This document shows positions 10,031 through 19,590 of a DNA stretch of 64,000 bases, piece by piece. A program made the position numbers and the translations under genes. The DNA lies in assembly GCA_016210115.1 (NCBI GenBank), contig JACQUW010000004.1, positions 41,906-105,905 of the forward strand, given 5' to 3'. The first letter of the stretch is position 1. The number at the start of each line of letters is the position of its first letter. Below the pieces are notes generated by a model that was not told the origin of the DNA, did not search any database, and worked only from the letters and a program-made list of their open reading frames with translations. Source of the DNA: Deltaproteobacteria bacterium (lineage in GTDB: Bacteria > Desulfobacterota > Binatia > UBA9968).

Positions 10031-10203
10031 ATGGCGCATATCCTGATCGGTACAACCTCCTGGACCGAGAAAACGCTTATTCGAGTCGGGCCTCTTCTAT
10101 CCGCCGCACGCCAGCGGACGCGCGGCTGCGCTATTACGCGGCACAATTCACAATCGTCGAAGTGGACAGCTCTTACCTCGTGCGGAAGCGGTTGGTTCCA
10201 TAA
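10031..10203 (+). pseudogene. DUF72 family protein, truncated and frameshifted stub
   Basis: The stub opens MAHILIGTTSWTEKTL, the standard start of DUF72 proteins. In the next frame come FESGLFYPPHASGR and then LRYYAAQFTIVEVDSSY, again DUF72, before the similarity stops. Only about 55 of the usual 240 or so residues remain, and at least two frame changes are needed. It sits directly behind the helicase relic on the same strand; intact relatives of the two may have been neighbours. Confidence 0.7.
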
Positions 10204-10367
10204 TTCGTCGATTTCGCCTGCTCGAGCCGCTTCTCCACATCGCCGTAGAGAACCATCTCCTCGATCTCTAAGTCCGTAAGCGATCCGGCTCCGGCGACCT
10301 GACTAATCCACTCGCGCTCAGGATAGGTTCTCGCGCAAACGCTTGGCTCCAGTGATATGTGTCTCAT
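10173..10367 (-). CDS. Small hypothetical protein coupled to the AsmA-like gene
   Basis: 64 residues beginning MRHISLEPSVCART. The start codon overlaps the stop of the upstream AsmA-like frame (ATGA at 10364-10367) and AAAAGGA precedes it, which suggests translational coupling. The interior (GSLTDLEIEEMVLYGDVEKRLEQA) is helical and charged. The last residues overlap the DUF72 stub on the other strand, so the original 3' end may have been cut off. I do not recognise the family. Confidence 0.4.
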   Translation of the reverse strand: MRHISLEPSVCARTYPEREWISQVAGAGSLTDLEIEEMVLYGDVEKRLEQAKSTNYGTNRFRTR

Positions 10368-13300
10368 TTCCTTTTCGGCTCCCGGAGGCTCGGGGTAAAA
10401 AGCTGTATCGCGCCAAACGGCACGCCAAGAACCCTTGCTGGAATGTTCAAGAGTTCCGTGCCGACGGCCGCAGGGGATAGATAGGTAACGTTGGGACGTT
10501 CAAGCGAGCCGGTGACCTGAACCGGAATCGAGACCAATGAAGTCCCGATGATAGAGCCGAGGACGGGGAGCTGTCGAATGACCTGGTCCGCAGGCATCAG
10601 CATGGAGATAAGCCCTTTCCCATCGATCTGTTTATGCTCGAGGTCAATCTTTCCTTGTCCGGTAATGGTGAAAGGCGGCACCTCGATAATTGCCTCGCTA
10701 CTCATGATGGTTGTGCCTTCGATTGTACCCTTGGCGCTGATTAATCGGTAGGGCGTTGCTTTTGTGTCCAGATCGGGAAAGGCGAGGCTGAAGTCATCCG
10801 TTTTGTTCAAATAATCGAAGGTAGCATCGAGAGCCGGCGCCCGCACGATCTCGCCGTCACGGGCGACCAGCGCAAATCTCCCTTTCAACAATTTTGCCAG
10901 AGTCTCAATGTCTCCCCGGCCCGCGACTTGAGCATCGAGGGAGTATGTGCCTCTGATATCCTGTCGTCTATTGCTCAGACAAAGGCTCGATTCTTGAAGC
11001 TGTCCGTCCGTCACCGAAAACCGGACATCCAAATCGACCTCGTCATCCGTCATAAGCCTTCCCGCGGCACGGATCCCGCAAATAACCGCCTCTTCCACTT
11101 TTCCGTAAAGCCCGCTTGAAGAGACTGCGAGCCTCATACGGAGGGGATCCAGGTTAAATCTTCCATAGGTGAACCTGGCGGCTTTCAACCGGATATCCCC
11201 TGCGACGTGAGGGAGCGAGATGCCCGCGGCACGTTTGTCCTGTCGATGATCGTCCCCTCGCTTCATAGCCCCGCTTATCTCTTCCCACACCAATTGGTCA
11301 GCGGAAACATCCATGTCCACCCGAAGGGCGGTCTTCTCTGACGCCAGCTTCCCTAAAAGCGACACTTGACTGCTCCGCCAGCGGAAGTCAGCAGATCGAA
11401 TTTGCATGCCATCCTCACCGCCTTCAACGAGAAACTTTTCGACGATCACAGGATCCTTGTTAAACGGCAGAAGAAGGTTCTTTCCCTCCAATCGCCCACG
11501 GGCGGAGAATTGGAGAGGATCTGAGATAAGAGCGCTGATCTCAATATCGCCCTGGAGTAGATCGGATTGGAAAGGCGAAGATTGAAAAACCCTGTTGAGT
11601 GTTTTCTGGCCCAAAGCGCCTTTGAAAGACAGAGCGAGCTTGTCTCTCTCCAGGTCAAGCGTTATCCGGGCACGTTGTTTGCCGTCCACCACAGCAAGCT
11701 CTTTGAACGCGACCATCCGGGAGCCCCGCACCACGTCAAGGTAAATGCGAGGCTCGTCGCCGAACGTGACCTCGCCCCGAAAATAGACGTCGCCGCCCTT
11801 TCTCCAAAGAACGCGACTATCGGTGAGCCGCAGAGGCGGACGTAGCGCGAGCTGTCCGGGCAATGCCGCCTGATGGCTCAACCATCCTGTCATTTGAGCG
11901 CCGATGGTGCCTGCTGCGGTTGCTTCCAGAAACAGCGACGTTTCATTGGAGCCCTCCAGGAATCCGTCAACGATCAAGGAAGCATCCAGCATCTCAACTT
12001 TCGCGCCAGCAAACGTGAACTTTGCCGGCGCCGCGCTAAACCCGCCCCGAGCAATCTTCATCACTCCTGGGAGCTTCTCATGTTTTACGGCCATGCCATC
12101 AACGCTCCCAGCGCCTCTAAAATCCCACCGCTTCGGATCGTTCAGCGGCCCCTTGAGAAACAGGGAAACAAGCTCGACTCTGCCTCCTATGAAATGGACA
12201 TCCTTGAAGTTTTCTTGAAACGCTTCAAAGGTGGGAAGCAGATCCTTGAGCTGGTCGAGATCCAGCGAGAAACTGCCTGAGCTGATCTCAATGTGGCGGT
12301 CCGCGCCGTTGCTAAGTGAGCCCGCAAGCCCGGAAAAAAAGGAACTACCGATCGCGCCCCTCACGTCTTCTAACGTGATTTTGCCGTCGTCGTACTGTAA
12401 ACGGCCCTCTTTGATTACGATCGGGTAGGGAATTCGTTCGTAAGCGGCGCTGATGGCCGTCTTCAAAATAGAAAATTTCGGAGTAACAGAATCCATCCCG
12501 GCAATAACAACATTCTTGGCATTTCCCAGGTCGGCGAACGATCGACCGCTGGTCTCAAAGCTGATCTCCGGAATCACTCCCTCTCGGACGTAAATGGAAT
12601 AGATTTTGGACAGGCTTGGCATCGCCCACAAGTCTTAATGCCGCTTCTCGGATTTCGCCGACATCGAGATTCCGCCCTCTCATCTTTAGCTGGAACGACG
12701 AAGCGGACGTCTTAAGCAGCATATCCCCTGAAACCGTGAGCCTGGGCGACGCGAGATCAAGGCGTTCGATAACAGCGCGAAAAATTCCATCATCGCGCTC
12801 CATGAATCCCCTGAACTCTTTTGCCTTGATGACCGTTCTCTCCGCTTTCCCGGACCAGCGCAAGAGAGGGCAGTGATCCGTCGATCTCCACCTTCACCTT
12901 TTTGAGTCCCGCCGAAGTCAGCCGCAGATGCAAATTTACGTCTCCATCCTGGATGATGCGCTGGAGCAAATCAGGAAATAGAGAAACGACCGCTTCCCGA
13001 AGGCGAAGATGTTGAATCGCGACCCGTCCCTTGGTCGCAAGATTCTCTCCCGCAATCCGAACCTCAAAACGGAACCAGTCAAACGCGTTGGAGCGCGAGG
13101 TGACCCGCAAATCGATCTCATCGGCCTGCGCGAGGACGCGCGCCTCCAGGTCTCTGATGACCAGAGACGGCTTATCCCCGATCCGAATATCAGCCGAACC
13201 GCCCACAACGTCCACGGCTATTCCGGGAATTTCCGACGCGAGAGTTGCCAGCGCGGCGCGGATCTTTCCCTCTATCTCATCGACGTCAAGCGATCCGCCA

Positions 13301-13665
13301 GCAGGCCCCACGAAACGCATCGTGACTGCGGGGCTATCCACCACCGCCCGCGAAACGATCAGGCGTCCCCTGAATAACCCGGCGATCGACGGGTAGACTT
13401 TGATTGACCGGATTGTTCCGCCGCCTGTCCCGACTACCGAAAGCGACGCGCCCTGTATCACAACGACTGGTCGCGGAAGCCATGCGAGATCGATCTTATC
13501 GATCGTGACGCTTCCATGAGTTTTATCCAACAAAAAGGCGCGGATCGTCTCTTTCGCCACCTGACTATCGACGACAACGGGAAGAAGCAGAGCAACGAAT
13601 AGAAACAAGAAAATGAAAAGGCCGGCAAGACCCGCGAGACACTTGATGATGGGATGCTTTCTCAC
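10364..13665 (-). pseudogene. AsmA-like outer-membrane-biogenesis protein with two frameshifts
   Basis: Three consecutive leftward frames together read as one AsmA/YhdP-like protein of about 1,100 residues: an N-terminal membrane anchor (HPIIKCLAGLAGLFIFLFLF) and DUF748-like strands down to about 12860, a middle piece VIKAKEFRGFMERDDGIF, and a long C-terminal part from about 12620 to 10364. Shifts at about 12855 and 12620 join SLALVR to SGKAERT and ALRLVGD to MPSLSKIY. AsmA-like proteins span the envelope and are linked to phospholipid transport and outer-membrane assembly. Either the gene is recently broken or the sequence has single-base errors. The likely start is the GTG at 13665; a GTG at 13728 is possible. 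Confidence 0.7.
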
Positions 13666-13759
13666 CTGTGCGTCCGAATCCCGGAATGGACATAGATTCG
13701 TAGCGGGGATTCCGGGCTTCACCGCCACCCCGGGCCACCATCGAGGAATACGTGGCTAC

Positions 13760-15619
13760 TCAACGGATTTCAATGTGCTCCCGCAGGATGCGCCGGACTT
13801 CTTCAATCGTCTCGGGGTGCGACTGGGTGGAGTGGACGGAGCGAACAACTTTTTCTGACTGAACCCCTTCGATATGCGCGCTTTCGTATGCAACGACGCC
13901 ATCGGTTTTGCCAGTGATCGGGCCCTCACCGAGCACGGCGATGATCGAGTGCGCGGTTATACGGGAATCAATAGGAAGATCATTTAACGCACGAAGGAAC
14001 GGATGGCCAGGGCTCATGTTCTCCACGGCGGTCGGGAGCTGGCTCATATTCAAATGGGCGAATGCCTGCCCTTTCAAAAGATCCTGGAACTGCGAAACCA
14101 ATGTGCCTGGCAGGTTGATCAGTCGTTTGACCAAGTTGAGGACCCAGCCCGTAGCCTGATAACTGCCGCGGTGCGGCGTGGCAATAAAGACCACGCGCTC
14201 GACCGTCGGCAGCGGCTCGAAGAACACTGACTCACGCAGAAGCTCGCGCGTTTCCTGGACCATCTCTACCTTTTCAAACGGCTCCTTCGTGACATTCTCC
14301 CAAAAACGGTTGCCGCTCCTAACCGCCATGAGCTTAGTGAGCAGCCCGCCCTGGCTGTGGCCGATGATGACCATGCGGCGCAGGGCTGGATCTTGCTCGG
14401 CCGGGTCAAGCTCACTGACAATGTCACGCAGCGCGCGGCGCAAGAGCATCGCGGAATAGAGAACAGGCTGGCCGGTGTTGTACTGGAAAACCCAAAACTG
14501 GTATCGGCCACCGATAACTGGGTCATGCGTCACTTCGTTGAACATCTCCGCCCAGCGCGCGGGGCTCGATGCCGTGCCGTGAACTAGCACGACCGGAAGG
14601 CGTCCGGAACGATAGGGGTGCATCATGACGAGACCGTCCCCGAGGATCTTCTGTGGATCAGCAAAGCGGAATCCCACGATCTCGAAATCCCAGACCGGAG
14701 CCCCCTCCATCTGATACGCAAGCGCTGCTGTCGGCTCGAGCTCCAAAGGCAAATCAGCCCCACCGATTTTTACCGTGGATGCCTGGTCGGCGGCGTAAAG
14801 TTCCAACCGTCCCCGAAGCTTTCCCTCAACCACACTACGTCGTGGTTCCTCGATACGGATAAATGCTGTCACTGGGACCTTTGTGCGCGGCGGGATTCTT
14901 TTTTGCGCAATCGCGCCCGCCGGCCCCGACAAGACCGGCTCCACTTCGGCTGCTAATGGAGCTCCAATTCCCGCCTGATGGTATCTGTTGCGCACGCCGC
15001 GAATATCGAACTCACCCACCGGAATAAACCGGTTCAACCGAAAGCCGCCCCAGAGAAAACCGGAGGCTTCCAGTTTCAATTCAAGTTCGCCAAATGGCAG
15101 CTCATACGTTCCTTCTCGTACCATAACCTCTTGGCCATCCAAAGAGGCCAATCCGCGAACCAGTCCAAGATTGTAAAGATCGACGGCCAGACGCAGGCGC
15201 GGGTCGAGTGGGTTAGGTGATAGGGTGTTATCTTCAGGGAAAAGAAAAGCGTAGGCATAAACCGCCGCCGCCAGATAGTGTTCGTTTTTTCCGGCCTGCT
15301 CCGCGTAATAAAAGGACAGCTCCGACAGCGTGAACAGCCGATCCCGTAGTCGCTCCTCACCCGCCCGCTGCCCGAGTAATTTCTGCAGAGCCCCAAGCGT
15401 CGCCTCGGCGTCTACTTGGAACCGCTCGAAAAGGTTGTTTCGGTGCAGCACCTGCGTGGACCAACTGCTCGGCCTCCCGGCGGAGAGCACGTTCGCGGTT
15501 AAAGCGTAGTGAATATCTTGGGTGTTGCCGCGCACCACACCGATAGGCGTGGCGCACCCGGACCACAGCAAAACGGCCGCGATCACAAACAGTAATCGCA
15601 ATATAGGAAACCTCATCAC
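13760..15619 (-). CDS. Alpha/beta-hydrolase lipoprotein (lipase/PGAP1-like)
   Basis: 619 residues. The N-terminus has a lipoprotein signal ending LLWSGC (Cys22). A long N-terminal region rich in helices and then beta strands precedes an alpha/beta-hydrolase domain with the oxyanion segment VVLVHGTASSPARW and nucleophile elbow GHSQGG (Ser422). A likely catalytic His lies near VRSVHSTQSHPE at the C-terminus. It would act on lipids or esters at the periplasmic face of a membrane. It lies between the AsmA-like gene and a porin on the same strand, an envelope context. The substrate is unknown. Confidence 0.8.
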   Translation of the reverse strand: MMRFPILRLLFVIAAVLLWSGCATPIGVVRGNTQDIHYALTANVLSAGRPSSWSTQVLHRNNLFERFQVDAEATLGALQKLLGQRAGEERLRDRLFTLSELSFYYAEQAGKNEHYLAAAVYAYAFLFPEDNTLSPNPLDPRLRLAVDLYNLGLVRGLASLDGQEVMVREGTYELPFGELELKLEASGFLWGGFRLNRFIPVGEFDIRGVRNRYHQAGIGAPLAAEVEPVLSGPAGAIAQKRIPPRTKVPVTAFIRIEEPRRSVVEGKLRGRLELYAADQASTVKIGGADLPLELEPTAALAYQMEGAPVWDFEIVGFRFADPQKILGDGLVMMHPYRSGRLPVVLVHGTASSPARWAEMFNEVTHDPVIGGRYQFWVFQYNTGQPVLYSAMLLRRALRDIVSELDPAEQDPALRRMVIIGHSQGGLLTKLMAVRSGNRFWENVTKEPFEKVEMVQETRELLRESVFFEPLPTVERVVFIATPHRGSYQATGWVLNLVKRLINLPGTLVSQFQDLLKGQAFAHLNMSQLPTAVENMSPGHPFLRALNDLPIDSRITAHSIIAVLGEGPITGKTDGVVAYESAHIEGVQSEKVVRSVHSTQSHPETIEEVRRILREHIEIR

Positions 15620-15674
15620 GAATCAGCCCTCAAATCGGACGAAGCTCGAAACAGTTTTTCAGCCCGCCAAGTGA

Positions 15675-17006
15675 TCAAAAATCTATCTTCACCCGCAGCC
15701 CCGCCACAACCGCGGTATCGATCGCCCTTCTGTTCGCGCCGGTGAGCGGCGCTTTGTTTCTCGCTGAATCGATAACCTGCAAATCTGGAGTCACGTGCAA
15801 CCATGGTGTGATAGCGATGTTGTAAAACAGTTCGCCGCCCTGCTCGTGGTCTAAACCTGTCCGATCACGCAGAAGGGGTGGAAAAGTCTCACGCAGATCG
15901 CCGCTGATCTTGAGATAATAATAGCCGATCCCGAAACGATCCTGATCGCGCCCAGGGATCAACCCTTTGCCGCCGAAGCCAAAGCTGTAGAACTGATGGA
16001 CGGGATTGGCCTTGCCGTCGGAGATGCCGAATCGGCCAAACACTCCAAGGCCCTGCGACGGGTCTTCTTTTTTCTGATACAGGTACTGGTCGAAGTTATA
16101 CATGAATGCCCACGAGCCCGACTCCTTCTTGGCCGACGCATCCAAGAGAATGCCACCGATCAGGGTTCGAGGATCCTGGCTAAGGGAGTTAAAATCCTTG
16201 TTGCTCCAGGCGCCGCCGATCACTTGGTGACCCGTAAGACCGAAAGGTCTGATTGCCCAACGGATCTCCGACGCGAGTGTTGTTCCATCTTTAAACAACG
16301 TGTCGAACCCTGTTCGCGTAGTGAGCCCCTCCGTGTCGATCACCGAAAAGCTCATGATCAGGTCTTTCGTCGGTAAAAACACAAGACCCATTCCCAATGT
16401 CGAGTACGGGGCTACCCGCAATAGGGTCGGGTTGAGTGAAAAAGCGAGATTCATGAACTTCTCATCACCCCTGCCGTGGGCAAATTCATTGGCGTCGCCG
16501 CCGCTCGTGTCCAGTTTACCGAGCGCAACAGCGAACTTTTCATGCAGAAATTGGGTTAGCACTACATGAGAGAGAACCATTTCGTCTCTCGCAGGCAATG
16601 ACAGTATCGGCCGTGTATTGACCGGCAAGAGCGCGCCAGTAGCAGCGTTGACACCGGTGCCAAAGGCGGCTTCGCCGCGAACCAACAAGAAACCGCCCGG
16701 CCAGAGTCCCATCTTTTGCGAGTCCAACTTTAAAACGATTTCCGCGTTACCGAGATATCTCCCGGTGGTATCGATCCCGCCGCTGGTCACGTTCTGAAAC
16801 GTATGGACGTTGTCCATGTCAAGCTGAACGCCGTTTCTTGCCATGGTGCTACGCAGCCCGCCCCAATCGCCGGTCAGCCTGGCGCGCTTCCAGATATCAC
16901 TGGTAAAGTCTGGAACCGGGAAAAGCGTAGCGTCTTCCTGTTTCTTTTCGGGCTGTCCGGGCGCGGCTTCCTGTGCTACGACTTGCAATACACAGCCGAA
17001 ACTCAC
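15675..17006 (-). CDS. OprB-type carbohydrate-selective porin
   Basis: 443 residues from a GTG at 17006. The mature protein begins with the OprB signature region (RLTGDWGGLRSTMARNGVQLDMD) and continues through repeated beta strands such as WLHVTPDLQVIDSARNK. It forms an outer-membrane channel for sugars or related solutes. The hydrophobic codons just upstream of the GTG (AVTLLLV) look like the missing front of a signal peptide, but they are preceded by a TAG and contain no ATG. A small indel may have damaged the true start. Confidence 0.85.
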   Translation of the reverse strand: MSFGCVLQVVAQEAAPGQPEKKQEDATLFPVPDFTSDIWKRARLTGDWGGLRSTMARNGVQLDMDNVHTFQNVTSGGIDTTGRYLGNAEIVLKLDSQKMGLWPGGFLLVRGEAAFGTGVNAATGALLPVNTRPILSLPARDEMVLSHVVLTQFLHEKFAVALGKLDTSGGDANEFAHGRGDEKFMNLAFSLNPTLLRVAPYSTLGMGLVFLPTKDLIMSFSVIDTEGLTTRTGFDTLFKDGTTLASEIRWAIRPFGLTGHQVIGGAWSNKDFNSLSQDPRTLIGGILLDASAKKESGSWAFMYNFDQYLYQKKEDPSQGLGVFGRFGISDGKANPVHQFYSFGFGGKGLIPGRDQDRFGIGYYYLKISGDLRETFPPLLRDRTGLDHEQGGELFYNIAITPWLHVTPDLQVIDSARNKAPLTGANRRAIDTAVVAGLRVKIDF

Positions 17007-17009
17007 TAA

Positions 17010-17195
17010 GAGCAGAGTGACCGCTCGAAGTAAAACATCCTAGTGCCGATTTTTTTCACTCGCGAATCGTTGACTGTTCATCGAAGCTTTTCTCCTTCCA
17101 CTGTCTGTGCACCAGTCAATCGTGGCCAATCAAAATCCGAATTTGAGCCTTAGCGTTCTTTGCGCCTTTGCGCGAGCCGCTCCTCACCTTTCAAA
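17010..17195. repeat. Intergenic word-like repeats (CTTTGCG and AAATCCGAA types)
   Basis: The space between OprB and the DUF4105 gene contains GTTCTTTGCGCCTTTGCGCG (about 17154-17173) and AAAATCCGAATTTGAG (17132-17147). Both are built from short repeated words of 6-9 bases with variations. The second type recurs near 19420-19480. Confidence 0.5.
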
Positions 17196-18195
17196 TTATG
17201 GTAACGGCCGCGGCACTGGCAGCCCCTCCCGGATCCGCTGCGAAAACGCCGTATCCTTGTCAACGGCGTGGGCGGGCTCGTTCACGCGCGATAGCTTTTC
17301 GAGCTCAGCGAAAGGTCGCGAGGTATCGATGCGCCCGAGATCATAGAGATAGTCCGGCACGTAACCGCTCAGCAAAACTTTCCACGACATCGGCGGCGAC
17401 TCCGGATTCATCCGGGTATGAAACAGAATGCTCGTCATGCAATTGGTCGTCAGCGTATTGTAAAAGGCCGGCCGCTCGCGCAGATCATTCATTGTCTTGA
17501 CATAATCGAGAAAGATACGCCGGATGTTCCGCAGCGGCACGCGCGTCCGGTAGACGTACACGGCCTCCGGGGGGCTGACGGTACGTTGTGCGCACGCCAA
17601 TCACGTCTCGCTCGTCGGCAACGACGTAGACAAGCTCGTACTGCCGAAAGAAGCCTGCGATCGTGGAGTAACTCTCGCCCTTTTCCTTGCGTGTCTCGAT
17701 GGAGACCGCCACATAATCTTTACCCCCGAAGCCAAAGCTGACCATGATATGGGCGATCGCTTTGTCGGCCCAATAGACAGGTATAAGATCGGCGGAATCG
17801 AGTTTGCGGAGATCGTAGGTCCGCGTCTCCCACCGCGGCGTGAAGTCCGTTTCCGTTCGATAATCGAAATTTCTAATGTTGTGAATCGTGATTAAGTCGT
17901 CTTTGATCGTGGCATAGGGCGCGTACGCCACTTCAGGCTGCCAATCCCGATCGTTCGAGGCGGGAATCTGAAAATACAACCCGACGATTATTGCGAAAAC
18001 AACGAAGAACACGATCAATGTGCGCCGTCTCTTTGCCAACAGGAGAAAGGCGAGAGCTGTCGCTATAATGAAAAGTCCGGCGAGCCCGAAGCGCACGGCC
18101 GCATTCGGGAGCGGTGAATGATAGATCGCTCCCGCGCTCCAGGCGGTCATTCCGGATACCAGGATGCCCAGGAGGACCCGTAATAGAAATTTCAT
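17196..18195 (-). pseudogene. DUF4105 membrane protein with a frameshift
   Basis: An N-terminal frame from MKFLLRVLLGILVSG (start 18195) holds two or three membrane helices and the DUF4105 core (DYRTETDFTPRWETRTYDL; AHIMVSFGFGGKDYVAVSIETR). Near 17575 the frame must shift by one to continue as YVYRTRVPLRNIRRIFLDY and NTLTTNCMTSILFHTR, the conserved C-terminal half. DUF4105 is found in envelope proteins of unknown role. The 28 codons upstream of MKFLL translate the TGGAAT repeat and should not be counted as protein. Confidence 0.75.
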
Positions 18196-18221
18196 CGCCA
18201 CCGAGCCTTTCGTTAGAAGAG

Positions 18222-18300
18222 ATTGGAATGCTGGAATATTGGAATGGTGGAACGGATAATCAGTATTCCAAATTTCCATTTTCCCATTTTCCCAATCATT
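18222..18300. repeat. TGGAAT-word repeat, quasi-palindromic
   Basis: Four spaced TGGAAT/TGGAA words are followed by TATTCC, TTTCC and TTTCCC words, so the block can fold back on itself. Comparable blocks lie at 19549, 21313, 22555, 25897 and 30930. It forms the 5' flank of the DUF4105 gene. Confidence 0.7.
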
Positions 18301-18317
18301 GTGCCCGCACCTTCACT

Positions 18318-18833
18318 TCACCGGCCAAGGGGCCGGATCATACTTCGACGATCCCTCATCAGCATCATCTCCTGCTCCCGTTTAACCGCCTCTTTGATTA
18401 AGCGCTTGGCCTCAGCCTCTTCGCGTCGCTCGATCTCCTCGAGGAGCGCCAGCATCCGCGTCCGGCGCTCGGCGCGCGTCATCCGACCACTCGCAACGCG
18501 CTCGGTCATGTCACGATCCTCGGCGATCACCCGGCGGTAAGCTTCGGGGGCGAGCGCCTTCGGGATCACGTGCTTCTCTATCCCCTGGTAAACGCACTCG
18601 CGCCACTCGCGTTCGCCAGCGCCTAAGGCATGAGGCCCGAGATTCGAGGCGGTCTCAGGATTATAACCGTGCGTTTCGGTGCATCGATTGAGATGGTCGT
18701 CAAGCTGCTTGCGGATGTTGGAGATTTCCGCTGTCGCGATCCGCGAGGCTCCCGCGAGGAGAGCCAGCGCGATCGCGATCCAAAACGAAGTACGCCTCGC
18801 TGGACTGTTAAAACATCTGACCTGCGCTTTCAT
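18318..18833 (-). CDS. Secreted hypothetical protein with C-terminal coiled coil
   Basis: 171 residues. Residues 15-35 (FWIAIALALLAGASRIATA) are a signal peptide. The mature part has two cysteines (NRCTETHGYN and WRECVYQGIEKH), then a highly charged helical tail rich in Arg and Glu (ALLEEIERREEAEAKRLIKE) that would form a coiled coil. I do not recognise the family. It lies in a same-strand series of envelope genes. Confidence 0.6.
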   Translation of the reverse strand: MKAQVRCFNSPARRTSFWIAIALALLAGASRIATAEISNIRKQLDDHLNRCTETHGYNPETASNLGPHALGAGEREWRECVYQGIEKHVIPKALAPEAYRRVIAEDRDMTERVASGRMTRAERRTRMLALLEEIERREEAEAKRLIKEAVKREQEMMLMRDRRSMIRPLGR

Positions 18834-18855
18834 AGCTGCTGCTGATTTGTTTCTC

Positions 18856-18978
18856 CTGAACTGAAACCCGAAACCTGAAACCTGGAGCCTAACTCCCGCT
18901 GCTGATCACCGATCAACGACCACTGATCACCGCTTACTGACCACTGATCACTGATTACTGACCACTGACCACTCTTCT
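18856..18978. repeat. Composite word repeat: CCTGAAA then CTGATCACT words
   Basis: 18856-18886 is made of GAAACC/CTGAAAC words. 18899-18974 is made of about ten variants of ACTGATCAC, ACTGACC and ACTGATTACTG. Spacing and sequence vary from unit to unit, unlike a simple tandem repeat or a CRISPR array. Confidence 0.7.
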
Positions 18979-18979
18979 C

Positions 18980-19366
18980 TTACCTCCCCATCCTCCTGTC
19001 GTACGCTCGCGAGATCCGGCCGGCGAGACCGGGATCAGCTCCCTTCGGTCCTCGCTGGCTAATCTCCACCCTTACGTTGCCGTTCGCCTGAGTACGGACA
19101 TTGATTGTTACGTCCTGCTCGCCCCTGGTCCCGCTAATGACACCGGCAGCCCGGTCTTCAGAAGTCACCTGGACACCCTCATCTCGCGCCGCGCCGATAG
19201 CCGCGCTCCAGGCCCGGTCAAAAGTGCTGGGGGCGGGTGCATAGGCCGGCACGGGCTCGTAAACCGTGCAACCTGAGACAAGCATCAGGAGCACTGCAAG
19301 AAACATCACCGGGTTGGCAAGGTCACGGCTTCGCTGACGCGACACGCGCTTCGACTGAAAATGCAT
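18980..19366 (-). CDS. Small lipoprotein
   Basis: 128 residues. A basic N-terminus (HFQSKRVSRQRSRD) and hydrophobic stretch end in a lipobox LVSGC, so the mature protein is lipid-anchored at about Cys33. The exported domain (TFDRAWSAAIGAARDEGVQV, then ITSGTRG-like ISGTRGEQDVTINVRT strands) resembles DUF3568/BON-like small envelope lipoproteins. Function is unknown. Confidence 0.65.
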   Translation of the reverse strand: MHFQSKRVSRQRSRDLANPVMFLAVLLMLVSGCTVYEPVPAYAPAPSTFDRAWSAAIGAARDEGVQVTSEDRAAGVISGTRGEQDVTINVRTQANGNVRVEISQRGPKGADPGLAGRISRAYDRRMGR

Positions 19367-19387
19367 CCTCTAAACTCCTCCTTCTAT

Positions 19388-19590
19388 TCTCATCACCGAG
19401 TCAACCAATCCCCAACCAAAATTCGAAGTCAAAGCTCGAAATCCGAAACAGTTCCAAACTCCCAAATCCGAATTCCCCAGCGTACCCATTTTCCTCCCGC
19501 CAAGACCCGAAGAACGCGAAGTCTGGCGGGTGAGAATATGTTCGAACCATCTTTCCAATATTCCATACTTCCATCACTCCATTCTTCGGC
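19388..19590. repeat. Composite word repeat: ATTCGAA, then GAACGCGAAG, then TTCCAT words
   Basis: 19417-19480 is built of AATTCGAA, GCTCGAAATCC and CAAATCCGAATTC words; 19501-19525 of ACCCGAAGAACGCGAAG; 19549-19586 of TTCCAATATTCCATACTTCC. The block lies under the 3' end of the channel-like open frame, whose last residues are translated from it. Confidence 0.65.

Noticed and set aside
18899..18974. CRISPR-like array of CTGATCACT units
   Set aside because: Units are 8-11 bases with no spacers of constant length, and no cas genes are present.
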